Positions 1-11,152 of a stretch of 64,000 nt of DNA are shown here, one piece after another. The stretch's first letter is position 1. The number at the start of each line of letters is the position of its first letter. The notes beneath the pieces were generated by a model, which saw only the letters and a list, made by a program, of their open reading frames with translations, searched no databases and was not told the DNA's origin. The position numbers and the translations under genes were made by a program. The DNA comes from Hysterium pulicare CBS 123377 (taxonomy: Eukaryota; Ascomycota; Dothideomycetes; Hysteriales; Hysteriaceae): contig AJFK01000200.1 in the NCBI GenBank assembly GCA_000467715.1, forward strand, positions 1-64,000, in the 5' to 3' direction.

Positions 1-32
<32 letters not shown>

Positions 33-1324
33 TGGTGGTTGTGTTGTTGTTGTAGGGGGGTCTGCGTAGGGTGGCGATAGGAGGGTCATATAGGAAGGGG
101 AGGGAGGAAGAAGAGTAAGGGTTTGCTGGTGTGCTGGTGTGCTGGTCGCGGAGGAGGAGAATTGGGGTTGATCTACTATATTCATTCGAATAGTAGCTTA
201 GGTAGAGTTTACCAGAATACATGAAGTTATGATCTTGTCATCCACACACACTCACTCCACATCGTTGCCCGTCGTGCCATGCCATCTATGAACACCACAA
301 AAGATCCACTGGGGCACAATCATGGCCGCCAGATTACAGGTGAAATCCCGATTCATAGTAGAAAAAGAAGAACAAGTAAAACAAACAAAAGTGGCCAGTT
401 ATGCTCATGCATGCAAATCCGTAGGGTGACAGGCCCACCCAAACAAATCTTAGAAGAGGGCCATTCGGCCGATCCATATCTGTGTGAATGTCTGCCAAAA
501 GCTCCGTGCAATGTGGGTGTATCGGGTAAATTGTGCAGAAGCAAAAAGAAGTGAAGAAGAAAAAGAAAACAGATACACACTTTCCGACAGTGACGCCATA
601 TGACCATCCATAAAACCAGGTCAACCGGTGAAAATGCTTAGATTTGCTTTCGTCATGTTTTGATTTTCGCATGGATTTGAATATTGTCGAAAATTTTGTA
701 GTCGAGATTTTTGAATTTTGTGGAGATGAACAAGATGCTGGAGCGAGCCTGGGAAAGCTCGCCGGATGGGATGGTGTGAACAATGCAGATAAGGTAGGAA
801 GGGTATTATTGGGATTTGGTGATGGGTGGTGAGCATAAGGTTTGGGAAATGATACAACAATAGGGGAAGGGTAAAGTGCAAAATGTGGGCAGAGCAGAAA
901 GCCAGAAAATGCCAAAGGGTAGTTATTTACCTTGAAATGATCCATTCGCTGTACTTGTTGTAACACAACAAATGCCTCATATGCGCAGTTTTCAATATTG
1001 ACCGCCTGAAAACAAAAACTCCAGACACCTGGCTTTGTGTTGTAGTGCAGCCCAAAAGAAGGTGAGAATTGGTATAGGTGGTTGGGACTACTCCACAAAT
1101 CTCATGTCGCTCATAGCTCATGTACTTGATCGTGATGGTCGTTCGTCGGTCGTCATTGATGATTGGATGGTATTAGATAGAAATCCGTCCTGATGTGATG
1201 CCAAGAGATGCAAAGCCATAAATAAGCCACGGATCACTGCCCCGGTCCTCGTGTTTATCGGGCTAATGTTGCAATCTGGGGGATCCAAGACTTCCACATC
1301 TCAGAGCAGGGAGTTACAGCCCTT
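1..1324. other. Non-coding flank with poly-G start
   Basis: The first 29 bases are an uninterrupted G run, followed by TTG- and G-rich low-complexity sequence up to about position 180. The rest is the region downstream of the CCCH zinc-finger gene. It holds reading frames up to 254 codons on the minus strand, but their composition (long Phe, Pro and Ser runs) and lack of any recognisable motif argue against coding. Part of it is probably 3' UTR. The poly-G run may be an assembly or contig-end artefact. Confidence 0.5.
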
Positions 1325-3462
1325 TCAAGCCAAAGTACCCCACGGATTTGACTCTTTTCCAAGGCTACCAGGTGTTCCACCAGGAACTCTCTGACCACCA
1401 ATGGCGCCAACATTCGGAGGTTTTCCGTATCCAGACCAAGGACCGCTGTATCTCTTGTTGGTCGAGGAAGTCGTGCTGGAGCCGTCCTTCTTGCTTTCGC
1501 CCTCGATCTCTTCCTCTTCCATACTGAACAGACCCTGCTCTTCCTCGATCCTCTCACGGCCAATGCTACTGCTGCTCACGGCACGGTCCATGCCAAGTCG
1601 ACCACCGACGGAACTTCCCACGCTCGATCCAGACGTCATGCGATTGATGCCGGGGTGAAATGGGGGAGCATTGCCAAGCCCAGAACCCTCTGATCCCTCC
1701 GAAGCACGTGATGACAGACGAGTCCGCTGCAATTGCTGGCTGATCATGCTCATGGATGCCTGCCGTGGAGGAGATGACACAAACGGACTCACGTCCCCGG
1801 AAGTTGGGCGCGGAATTGCGCGCATAGAAGGGCTAGCCCCCGGATGCAGACTTGAGTTTCGCAGTGGAGAACCGACGTGGCCGAAGGCTGAAGCTGCCGG
1901 CAATGAGCCAGACTCCCCGCCTTCATTCTGTCGAGAGCGGCCCCAAAGAGACTGGAAACGAGAAGGAGACGAAGTTGCTGCTGATGGCGACCCAACCTTA
2001 GAATTAGAGTCGGTAGGTGAGGCACCAAGCCTTGAGAGCGAATGTCGGTGAGAGAGGGAGTTCCCATCTGAATCACCCTGGTCACGTGAGAAACGCCGCA
2101 TCTTTTCCTGAGGCGTGAGGAGGTCATGAAGAGCGTTTGGAACAAGATCTTCCTCAAACGTGAGGTCGTCTTCCCAGTCATCCCCAGATGTGATTGGAGG
2201 GTGTGCACCTAAGCTGATGGACATCATATTCTTGGACTTGGAAAAGCGTTCCGAGTGCATAATGCGTCGACCAAAGGGTGGCTCAGTCGAATCAGGAGGA
2301 GAGGAAGCCAGAAGTCCGTTCTTGCCGCTTCGAGAATCATCTCCAAATGCCGAATTGTGAAGATTTCGAAGAGCGGGAGAGTCTCCGATTGCTTTATCCT
2401 GGTAGGATGATGGAGGTGACGTGCCTAGGCCAAAGCGAGAGGGTACTGATGCAGCAAGTGGACCATATCGCGCCATGTGAGAGATCCCATTGCTATCGAA
2501 CGATGCTGGCAAAGGAGCGTCCATGACACTCAGGCCTTTCTGAACTGGTGAGATTGGCAAACGTCCACCTTCGTTTGGAGGAGAGCCATAGTTCGAACCG
2601 GGGTGTGATGAAAAGGTGGTGTCGATCGTTGGGATCATATCGTATTGTGACTTTTGCTGCGGCTGAGCTCCGTAATATTCATCTTGAAGGGGATATCCAT
2701 AGGCTGACGGTTGCAGCGGAGCCATGTGCGCCTGCATGGTGAGTAAAGAACTGCCTGGAGCCGGTTCTGGATGGTGTGGGAGATTGACGCGACCACCCAA
2801 GTTGAGATGGCCTCCACCCATGCCCTGGCGATTGACGACTCGACCGTCTGGGAGGATATGGGCGAGAGCGCATTTGGCACCGAACTTGCAATTTCCCTAT
2901 GCAATGTCAGAGGATGTCATTGACGGAGTTGGCGCCCAATGTCTTACCTTGGTGAAATATTTGCACGGAGCTCTCTCCGCGAGAGGCTCGTCGGAATGCA
3001 AGAAAGGGCATGCTTTGCCTGCCTGGCAAGCACCTTGACGATAGAATTTGCACGGAACATGTGAAGTACCTAGTCGAGTCATTATTGAACACAGCTCTTG
3101 AAATTGACAGGTAAGAATGAGGTTTCCTCACTCTTGTTATTCGGCGGGCTCCGCGGCCCTTCGAAAGGCATGCCGCGCATGTTCTGGCCATGTCCGTTGC
3201 TCATGCGATGCGGACCTCCAGGCACGGGCATGGGGCCATTTCCATTTGCGCCCGGCATTGTACCGGTGGCGGACGGGGTGCGAAAGTCGATTGAGGGACG
3301 GTGGACGATGCGCTGGGTGTTGGTGCCGTTCGAGGTGGGAAAAGGAGGATTGAAGTTGTTCACCTGAGAACTTGGATGGTGTTGTAGATGTGGTGGGGGG
3401 AGGTCGTGGCGGGGTGTGTCGGCGAGCTCTGCAGCTGGGAGACTACTCGGGAAGGCAGTCAT
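1325..3462 (-). CDS. CCCH-type zinc finger protein (Lee1-like)
   Basis: Three exons: 3462-3132, 3069-2948 and 2896-1325, giving 674 aa. Both introns (62 and 51 bp) keep frame and carry GTGAGG..TAG and GTAAGA..TAG ends. The fingers lie at the middle exon and its junctions: C117-x7-C125-x5-C131-x3-H135, then C146-x7-C154-x5-C160-x3-H164, the second one being completed only after splicing. The first 110 residues are Pro/Asn/Gly-rich. The long C-terminal part (about residues 175-674) is Ser/Pro/Gly-rich and looks disordered, with many SP/TP sites. Paired CCCH fingers of this spacing usually bind RNA. The arrangement resembles the fungal Lee1-type proteins, whose role is poorly known, so an RNA-binding or post-transcriptional regulator is inferred. 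The start at 3462 is the first ATG of the open frame. Confidence 0.85.
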
Positions 3463-4415
3463 GGCGAGCTGGAGAGGCAGCCTCAGGCCGTTGACTTTCG
3501 AGGCTGTGGTGAGGGTGCTCAGCAGCGGAGGGTGGTGGTGGTAGTGGATTTCGGCGTTTGCAACGAGTAACGCAGATGACTTGAGACTCGACGGGTGAAG
3601 GCTTTCAAGTTCGGTCCAAGGTCCGTGGTCCGTGACCAGCCACTCGTTTCGCTTGCCGTCGACTCAAAACGCAGCACCGCGGATGGTCAATGGTCGATGG
3701 TCAGTCGAAGGCGACACACAAGAGTCTGCGCCTTGCGTACAGCCCAAACAAGCAAGATCTAGGGCAGGGACATGTACGAACAAGACACAGTTTGGGGGAG
3801 AGGAGAGAGCGAAAAGGGCAGGGTGCAATTCCGGGTATATGATTGCCCCAGGCACTTTTCTTCGCTGGGTCACGCAAGCCCAAGATAGGCTCGTGTCACG
3901 CGGGAGCCAAGACGTATCACGCGTAGGGCTGGTGGAGGGCACGATACTAAGATGCTGATAAGACACCCTGCATTCGGCACCATCGGCCTCGCATGCCAGG
4001 CAGGAGCAGAGGTTTGGTGCTGGCCGCATGTCGTCAATCATTGGCAGCCTGCAACGGAACTGGCAGCCGCCTCAGACCCTCGATATGTGTATGCCCATGT
4101 GCCGTGCCCTGCAGCGGATATCAAATCATCTCCTTTCGGATTAGTGCCCGCTCGGCGTGAAGCGAGAAGGTTGTCATTCTCGTTCAACTCAAAGACCATG
4201 ATTCATCAGCTGAAACACGCAACATGGGGCTTTTATTTCTACTTCTGCTATGATGCCCACAAACCCAATATCCCCATTACCTTCCGTTCCCCGTAGAATG
4301 CAAGAATGACCCTCGAAGATCTACATCCTCAGACAATCGTAGCTAGGTTTTCATGGTGGACCCCAGTCTAGACACTGAAGTCAGCACATAAATGCCACCA
4401 TGAATGATTGACCCG
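3463..4415. other. Intergenic, no gene recognised
   Basis: Region between the start of the CCCH gene and the 3' end of the Ser/Thr-rich protein gene. It contains open frames of up to 126 codons on both strands with no motif, no splice support and mutually overlapping frames. It is likely the promoter and 5' UTR of the CCCH gene plus the 3' UTR of its neighbour. Confidence 0.5.
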
Positions 4416-7334
4416 CTACTTGCGGTTTCCCATGCGAAGAATGCCTGCCGAGCAAGAATTGTCAAACCAGCCCATCGCAAGACTGTCCATCATGAAAGCC
4501 TGCGGCCCCGTCTCGTTGATGAACGCTTCGAATTGAATCCCCGAAAGATTGCGGAACTGATCCGAGAAGTCCACAGGTGTAAGGTGACAGTCCTTGAATC
4601 CTGGGCATGTTGGGATAGTTGCATTCTCCTGAGCTATCAGCGCCTCTTTGCCTGTCGAGTTGTCGTATTGATAGCCGGAAATCTGCATGATACAGTCTGT
4701 TGGTCCTTCATCGTTGCATCCGAAAAACGCTCTATAAGCATGGAACCAGTACGCATCCACCGAAGCGCGAGCCCCAGCTCCAATCTCTCCTGCAAGCACG
4801 TCTCCTGCGAACGGCATATTCATCCAGGTGGATCCAGGATCTGGGAAGAACATAGCCAGGTTGGGTGGCGATGCCGGAGGATATGGCTCCATTCCAGCGG
4901 GAACGTAGGCGTATCCATTAGCGGAGAACAGGTGATGATATGGATTCACCATAGGCGACACTATAAGTGTGTTGTTTTTGGGCTGAATGCTTGGAGTGTC
5001 GTCCCATGTCAGCGTGAAGTTACCATACTCCCCACAATGAGAGGAAGCAGCCGTTGGACCCCCAGCAAGTGAATTCGTCTCTGTGCCAGCCGCGCTACTT
5101 CCCCCACCGGTCGCTGAAGTCGGAATTCCGCCGGCACCCGAACTTTCCAGCGTGAAATGAGGAATGCTCGTCAGGGTTTTCAATGTTGTCAGCACCGTAA
5201 TGTGTCCAATAGAAGGACCTGTAAATATGAAGGGAGCGCTTCCAGTAGGTGTTGGATAAATGCCTGTCCAGTATGAAACAGTGACCTCAACGCCACCTGT
5301 TGTCGAGGGGAAGGCAAAGCTGTAAGCCTGATCACCATAGGAAATCACTTTTGCGGTTACCGACGATGAGCTTGAACCGATGCCGCAAGGCGCTGTACTA
5401 CCCCTAAGACAGCTAGTCGTTGGCATTGTCCCGTTCCAGCCGGAAGAGCCAGCAACAGGGAGTGAAGATGCTTGGCTCGGAGGAGTTGTGATCAGGCCTG
5501 GGCTAGTGGCAGTGAGGGTGACCAGGATGCTGCTAGTCGAGGACGATGATGGGATTGTGCTTGTTGGTAAGCTGCTCACTGACCGCCTTACAGAGCTTGA
5601 CGTAATCGTAACAATGGATGTCACAAGTCGACTTGTGCTGCTCAGGAACGAAGTAACAGACGAGTTCGTTGGAGTGACAATACTCTTTGGCGCTGAAGTA
5701 GAATTGATCGACGTTGGGAGAAAGCTGAACACACTCGACAGCGTACTCGGTAGATTTGTCAGACTTCCACTCGAAGAAGTGGGTGGTGTAGCAGAAGACG
5801 CCGTAGAAAGTGTGGGCAGCACGGAGGACGCCGAGGACGAAATGCCAGGAACAAACGTCGACTGGGTTATAGAGATTCCGGGCAGTGTGCTAGAAGAGAT
5901 CGTCTGTGATACGCTAGGCGTAGGATTCCGGCTACTTGGGATAAGGGACGAAACTATCGATGGAGTTACTGGCTGCACGCTTGAGAATCCGATTGACTGG
6001 CTCGAAGAAACTATTGATGATGCATTTGAAGTCGCTTGGGAAGTCGAAAAGAATCCACTAGGAGAAGGGCTCGGGATACTAGATGTAACTTGTCCAGAGT
6101 ACGTGTTTGATTGCACGCTGGATGGTAGCGTTGCCTGTCCACTTGAAGCCGACGATGAATTGTAAATGGTAGTTGCCGACTGCCCATTCGAAATCGTTGA
6201 AATCGTGGAGGAAGCTCCAGAGGGCGCGGTAAGCTGCACGCTAGATCGGGTGGATGGCGTGGCGAGGGTAGTCGTCAACTGATCACTCGAAGTAGGTGGT
6301 AAAATACCCGGAAGAGTAGAACTGGTCGATGGTCCACTCGAGCTGGGCGGTAGAACACCGAGAAGAGTAGAACTCGTCCATTGTCCGCTAGAAGCAGGTG
6401 GAAGAACTCCGGGTGGAATAGAAGTTGTCAACTGTATGCTCGACACGATACTGGATGTGAAAATAGGTGGCGATGACGATTGACTGAATCCACTCGATGG
6501 ACTGTTTGGTGATGTCCCTAGGGTTATGGTACCAATGACTGTGGATGTCACAGTTTCTCGACTGCTAGAGGTTGAGTGTGCTGGCGTCGGTTGGATAGTG
6601 ACAAACATAGTCGTCGTGACAAAAGTCATGATGGTGGAGGGAGGAGCTTGACTGTGGAGCCACTCCGTTGTGCCATTGACAATGGAATAGAAGTAAGTGC
6701 CTTGTCCTCCATCCGAAGAGCTTGCAGACGGTACGCTAACAGGCGGCGAGGTGATACCGGTCGCTCCATCGGAAGTATGAGGTCCGGGGGCTTCGATGAG
6801 AGAAACGGTCAAGATAGGATCCGGAAGGGTGACGTATACCACACTGCACGCGCTTTGAGCAGCCACTGGCCTAAATATCTTTAGCAAACCTTCTATAGCA
6901 AACCAGCCGCCGATCAAAATCAAAAGCAAATAGAGCAAGAAACAAGCATTATCCTGCATTCTCTGTTGCCGCAGGGTCCGCCATAGGGCCAGAGGGAAGT
7001 TCGTAGTCCATCTCCAAGCTCTCGTTGGCCACCATCGCACTCGGCGCCAGGCCCACCACGGCTTTTGATTTTTGCGTCCAATCTTCCTTTGTGGATCCGA
7101 TACTTGGCGGCGGGAAACATTTGATTTCACTGGCGCTTCTGACCATGCCACTGAAATGATTTTACTGATTCTGGGAAGCGGAGAACGTAGAAAAGTCATT
7201 TTTCTGGTTTCCGTGTTGCCATTGGTAGTCTTCTCGATAACTTTGTTGAGCGGACCTCTTCTGTTTGGTCGCTTGTTGGCCATGTCTTCGAGTAGCAAGT
7301 GCGAGAAGATGATGTTTGTATCCGATGAGGCCAT
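4416..7334 (-). CDS. Giant Ser/Thr-rich single-pass membrane/cell-wall glycoprotein
   Basis: An uninterrupted frame of 972 aa from the ATG at 7334 (955 aa from the ATG at 7283). The open frame extends further up to 7544. Order of parts: a basic N-terminal segment rich in Arg, Lys and Trp; one hydrophobic segment (core FLLYLLLILIGGWF); a long mucin-like region of about 500 residues made of Ser, Thr, Pro and Val with imperfect repeats such as SSSTLPGILPPTSS; and a folded C-terminal domain of about 230 residues with several Cys and NxT/NxS sites, starting near CGEYGNFTLTWDD. The C-terminal part resembles a fungal domain of unknown function often attached to Ser/Thr stalks (possibly DUF7371, from memory). 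A type II surface protein, heavily O-mannosylated, is inferred. A signal-peptide-like exon lies just upstream (7596-7657), so the true 5' end is uncertain. Confidence 0.75.
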   Translation of the reverse strand: MASSDTNIIFSHLLLEDMANKRPNRRGPLNKVIEKTTNGNTETRKMTFLRSPLPRISKIISVAWSEAPVKSNVSRRQVSDPQRKIGRKNQKPWWAWRRVRWWPTRAWRWTTNFPLALWRTLRQQRMQDNACFLLYLLLILIGGWFAIEGLLKIFRPVAAQSACSVVYVTLPDPILTVSLIEAPGPHTSDGATGITSPPVSVPSASSSDGGQGTYFYSIVNGTTEWLHSQAPPSTIMTFVTTTMFVTIQPTPAHSTSSSRETVTSTVIGTITLGTSPNSPSSGFSQSSSPPIFTSSIVSSIQLTTSIPPGVLPPASSGQWTSSTLLGVLPPSSSGPSTSSTLPGILPPTSSDQLTTTLATPSTRSSVQLTAPSGASSTISTISNGQSATTIYNSSSASSGQATLPSSVQSNTYSGQVTSSIPSPSPSGFFSTSQATSNASSIVSSSQSIGFSSVQPVTPSIVSSLIPSSRNPTPSVSQTISSSTLPGISITQSTFVPGISSSASSVLPTLSTASSATPPTSSSGSLTNLPSTLSSVFSFLPTSINSTSAPKSIVTPTNSSVTSFLSSTSRLVTSIVTITSSSVRRSVSSLPTSTIPSSSSTSSILVTLTATSPGLITTPPSQASSLPVAGSSGWNGTMPTTSCLRGSTAPCGIGSSSSSVTAKVISYGDQAYSFAFPSTTGGVEVTVSYWTGIYPTPTGSAPFIFTGPSIGHITVLTTLKTLTSIPHFTLESSGAGGIPTSATGGGSSAAGTETNSLAGGPTAASSHCGEYGNFTLTWDDTPSIQPKNNTLIVSPMVNPYHHLFSANGYAYVPAGMEPYPPASPPNLAMFFPDPGSTWMNMPFAGDVLAGEIGAGARASVDAYWFHAYRAFFGCNDEGPTDCIMQISGYQYDNSTGKEALIAQENATIPTCPGFKDCHLTPVDFSDQFRNLSGIQFEAFINETGPQAFMMDSLAMGWFDNSCSAGILRMGNRK

Positions 7335-7595
7335 AAGAGTTTGGTGATGAATCTGCTGTCCAACAAGTATGTATTGCAATCGAGAGCGGATGAAGGCGAA
7401 GGTAAGTCGTTGGAATTGGAGACTATGGTAGGTATGTAGGCTAAGTTGTGGCGTGCTTTCTTGACCGAAGGAATCCATGGATACGTGTGCAAGAGCACTT
7501 GTGAAGCCGGAGGAAGGAATTACCTCCACTGTCCACTCCAGCATGATGGACCGGAAGAACTGAACTGTCTAGGCAAAAGAAATATAATGACTTAC

Positions 7596-7657
7596 TCGGA
7601 TTGAGCGAACGATGTCGCCGCAAGGCCAAGGATAGCGAAGTAATTGACTAAACGCAT
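7596..7657 (-). other. Possible signal-peptide exon upstream of the Ser/Thr-rich protein
   Basis: Starting with the ATG at 7657 the minus strand encodes MRLVNYFAILGLAATSFAQS, a textbook secretion signal with a likely cleavage after SFA. A GTAAGT donor follows at 7595. I could not find a single acceptor that joins it in frame to the large downstream frame. One acceptor (GGACAG, near 7530) gives only a further 27 or so codons before a stop. It is either the first exon of the Ser/Thr-rich gene with additional introns, or a separate small secreted peptide gene. Confidence 0.4.
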
Positions 7658-8403
7658 ATTTACCCTCCTCCGATCTCATCAGACTTTGAACCTATCTCAG
7701 CACCCGTCAGCTTATAAGACCAAAAAAAACAAGAGGAAATGACTCGCTGGGATGGAAAGAGAGACTCAGGGTCAGCCGTGAACGAGAGAAGGAAGTTTGT
7801 TGTGGTTGAGAAAGAGCGTGACAAGGTAACGAAAGTAGGAACGAGAAGGATATTGCTTAGGTATGTTTACCTGCGACGTCACGGTCGTCGGAAAGTGCTT
7901 CCGTCATAAACTTTCACCAAGATCACGTGTAAACACACTATTAACCAACGAAGCGACCTCACTGTGGTACCCGGCACCTGGACAGTTCACTTACCATCGC
8001 CTCCACAATGGCTCTTTCGGAGATCTACATTCACCACACATATATGTGAAGATTCGTGCACACCTCGCAACTTTCGACCTATCTTACAGCCCGCAATCTT
8101 GTTTGCCTATCGTGTGATGATCGATATTTCTCGCAACGCTTGCTTCCCTAATTGCTGCTAGAATCTTCGCCATAGGGTAGCAAAACTGGAGCAAGAGAAC
8201 GGGGAAGTGAGAACCATGCCATCCATTCCTAAATCAGTGCACATATATTTCTCAAGATCATCAGCATGACGATAATACAAGGAAACAAAGGTCTCCTAAC
8301 TCCGGCGGCCAAAGCAAGGTCGCATTCAAAGGGAAGGTGTGAGGAATTCCAGCGGCTAGGACCACGACGGTGATGAGTTAAAGAGGGAAATAGACGCTCG
8401 TAC
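7658..8403. other. Intergenic, nothing recognised
   Basis: About 750 bases between the Ser/Thr-rich gene and the inositol monophosphatase-like gene. Only short frames without motifs are present. It probably contains the promoter of the former and the 3' UTR of the latter. Confidence 0.5.
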
Positions 8404-9444
8404 TTAGAATACAAACCGCTCCTCGCCCATACATGCCCATAACTCTTTCACGACATGTCTCTGGCCACGTGGAGCCGCTCGAACAGCCAGATACAAGCGT
8501 CCCTCAAGATCAGGGTTCCAATTCCCTGGATTAGCGGAAGCAATCATTCCGCCTGCTTCTTCGAGGATGATCCATCCAGCACAAACGTCCCAGCTCCAGC
8601 AACCGCCCTCCCAAAACAAGTCAATCTGCCCGGCAGCAACATAACATAGGTCCAAAGCCGCGGAGCCCGATGAGCGGATTGAGTGGCACATTGCACCGCC
8701 TTCGACTTTAGCTGTCATCAACTTCCGAACCATCTTAGTTCGAAGGTTCCAGTTCTGACCACTGCGTTCGCTGCCCCACTCTACTGCTATTAAGCATTCG
8801 CTAAGACTCATGAGCGGTTCAGGATTCTGACGGAGAGGAAGCCGATGGATAGGGCCGCTGAACTTTTGGAAAAAAGCTCCGTGCCCTCTGATTGCCGTAT
8901 ATAATTCGCCTCTGAAAGGGTTGGACACAACACCTATAATGGGTTTTTTCGCGATAGTAAGAGCGAGACACACAGCGGTGTTGGGGAATCCATGGATGAA
9001 GTTTAAGGTGCCGTCTATTGGATCGCAAACAAAAGTCGGACTGTCGTTGAGCTTCTGGCCGATTTTGGAAGTCTCCTCACCCAGAAATTCGAATTGTGGG
9101 TAGGAAGTGGCGAGGCGTGCCCTGATCATTGCCTCGATAGCCTTATCGGTTGCTGTTACGCGGTCGCTGGAGTTCTTTTTGCTCTCAGATGTATCGATAG
9201 AAGGGTCTGCATCCAGCATCATATCGCCTGCGGCACGTGCAATAGAAACAAGCGTGTCCTTGATCTCTACCAAATCCAGTCCTCTCAAAAGGCTTTTCAA
9301 CAAAGCAAGTTCAGCAGTGCCTTGGCTTAAACCTGGGAGTCCGGGTTTGGTTGGGTCCAACGGAGTCGACTTCCCTGATCCGTAATCTGATTCATCGGAT
9401 GTAACCATAGAGGATTGGACACCATCGTTCTTTAATGTACTCAT
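8404..9444 (-). CDS. Inositol-1-monophosphatase family enzyme
   Basis: Single exon of 346 aa from the ATG at 9444. The frame stays open to 9738, but that extra N-terminus is unlike the family and hydrophobic in patches. The three signature elements of the lithium-sensitive phosphatase superfamily are present in order: GEET (metal ligand), DPIDGTLNFIHGFP (metal ligands and catalytic loop) and WDVCAGWIILEEAGG (C-terminal metal-binding motif). Members hydrolyse inositol monophosphates to free myo-inositol and phosphate using Mg2+. Fungal paralogues include QutG of the quinate cluster, but no other quinate gene is nearby, so a role in inositol recycling is more likely. About 100 residues of Ser/Asp-rich sequence precede the catalytic core. 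Confidence 0.88.
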   Translation of the reverse strand: MSTLKNDGVQSSMVTSDESDYGSGKSTPLDPTKPGLPGLSQGTAELALLKSLLRGLDLVEIKDTLVSIARAAGDMMLDADPSIDTSESKKNSSDRVTATDKAIEAMIRARLATSYPQFEFLGEETSKIGQKLNDSPTFVCDPIDGTLNFIHGFPNTAVCLALTIAKKPIIGVVSNPFRGELYTAIRGHGAFFQKFSGPIHRLPLRQNPEPLMSLSECLIAVEWGSERSGQNWNLRTKMVRKLMTAKVEGGAMCHSIRSSGSAALDLCYVAAGQIDLFWEGGCWSWDVCAGWIILEEAGGMIASANPGNWNPDLEGRLYLAVRAAPRGQRHVVKELWACMGEERFVF

Positions 9445-10788
9445 TCCGATGTGTTGAGATATATCTATTTCGTAGGATAATAGGGGGACGAAGAGATTAA
9501 GGTATGTATGGATCGTCGTCAGGTTTCGGAAGATAGTTCCAGGTCCAAGATAAGATAGGAGGGTTGATAGAAAGTCGGAACTTCTTTTCATCCAGAGGCC
9601 AATGTCAGCTTCTAAGCAAAACGCCGTATGTGCCAGACAATATCCTTGTAACAAAAGGCAGGATTGAAACTGTAGCGAATAAAGCCGATAAGAAACAAGA
9701 CTGAGAGGACGATTTCGCCAAGCTACACCTTCACACAAGAGCGATCAGGTGGGTTAAGGGATGTTCCTAGTAAGCAAATCTGCTTGAGGGACCTTGAGCT
9801 TATGTAGTTTGCAATATGAAAATGCAGAGAGTAGTCCAATTGAACTTGCTAGCTAGGTCTATGAGTACTGGTAGTACTTGTGGACTTGTAACCCGCGGAT
9901 TTTTATTCGGCCACTAGACCTCGGGAGAGCGACGGCTGTGGGCCACTGTCGAACTTATGTGGGTCTTTTCTACGTGCCAGAGGTCTGTTAGGCAATTGAG
10001 AGAACCGATTGGCAAGCTGTTATCAGTTTCGGTGGACATCGCATTGGTTGACTACTGGCGCCACACCAGAACAAGGGCCGACACCATCCTCCGTAGCCAG
10101 TCTCGGAACATAGGCGCGGTGAAAAGGCTATAAAGTGCATCAGTTCGAGTTCTTATCCGAAAACTTGCTTACCGCTCAGCTCAGTCTCTCTAACAATTCG
10201 AACTAAATCGTAAAGACCTGCAGTAGTAACGCACGGCATGCAAACAAATCCGATTCTTCCCGAACGGCTAGCTGTAGGATGATAAAACCCGAGTCATTCT
10301 AGCAATCAGGAATGACAGTACCTGATGTAGGACCCCGGATGGCATAGCGTCTGCAGCGTGCAGGCTACGAGAAGTTTGATTCGTATAAATGTAACGGAGG
10401 TATTGTAAGAAGTATCTGCTTAAGCGGCTTTGCGATGAAGCACTCATGCTAAGCAGGGCAGCATGGACATACAGTGAATTGCGACATTAGCATAGGCGCA
10501 TTGCGATGGTCGAGAATTGTCTTCGATCATGCATATCACTACAGTCGCTCGCTCATTGTGCTATCCTACACGGGTGGTGTTGCGGAGAAGTTTGTTTGGG
10601 TCGAAGCAGGGGCTTTCTGGAGCGATGATTCGCATGTGAGCCGCTACGTCACATTAGGTTTGGCGCCGCTTCAATATCACCACACTTCGACTTCTCATTG
10701 CTGATGGATGATGATTTTCTAAACATACCAATCGTCCAAAAGAAAACTTTTAACTAAATTCTATCACCTTGTTTTGCTATAATCTCCC
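9445..10788. other. Intergenic, nothing recognised
   Basis: About 1.3 kb upstream of the phosphatase gene and up to the first MITE copy. No reading frame above about 76 codons without overlap, and no tRNA-like B box was noticed. It presumably includes the phosphatase promoter. Confidence 0.5.
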
Positions 10789-11002
10789 ACACGGGGTGCC
10801 ATAATTCGTCATTTTCGGAGTGTGTCTGCGCCTACCACCTTATTTACTGTCAACCTACAAAGACGATTGAGACTCTGTACAAGGCTTAAAAGAAAGTTAC
10901 CATCCCTAAGGTCAATCAGAAAGTATTATATAGAATAGCTTCTTTCCGAACTTGAACAGCCAAGGGAGTTCGCAGAACGACCATTAACAACACCTGCCGT
11001 GT
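10789..11002 (+). mobile_element. MITE copy A
   Basis: First of five related elements in the window. The left end reads ACACGGGGTGCCATAATTCG and the right end, read on the opposite strand, begins CACGGCAGGTGTTGTTAATG, so the ends are degenerate terminal inverted repeats. The interior shares the block ACCACCTTATTTACT..CAACCTACAAAG with the other copies. About 214 bp, no coding capacity, no clear target-site duplication seen. Confidence 0.75.
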
Positions 11003-11152
11003 CCCAGCTCGCCAATGGTGTCCATTTTGCCAGCAGCATATTTCAGTTTATCCATGTTTGTTGTTACTCTCAATCGAGCGTCTACCATCTCTACCATGTC
11101 TGTTACACTTATTCTGTTTTGTCACTTTCCGTGCTGTTTCTATCCTAATTCA

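Noticed and set aside
334-1098. 254-codon frame on the minus strand downstream of the CCCH gene
   Set aside because: Low-complexity Phe/Ser/Pro composition, no motif, no plausible splice partners; probably UTR sequence.
5380-6165. 261-codon plus-strand frame inside the Ser/Thr-rich gene
   Set aside because: Antisense shadow of a repetitive TCN/ACN-rich coding region, which naturally lacks stops on the other strand.
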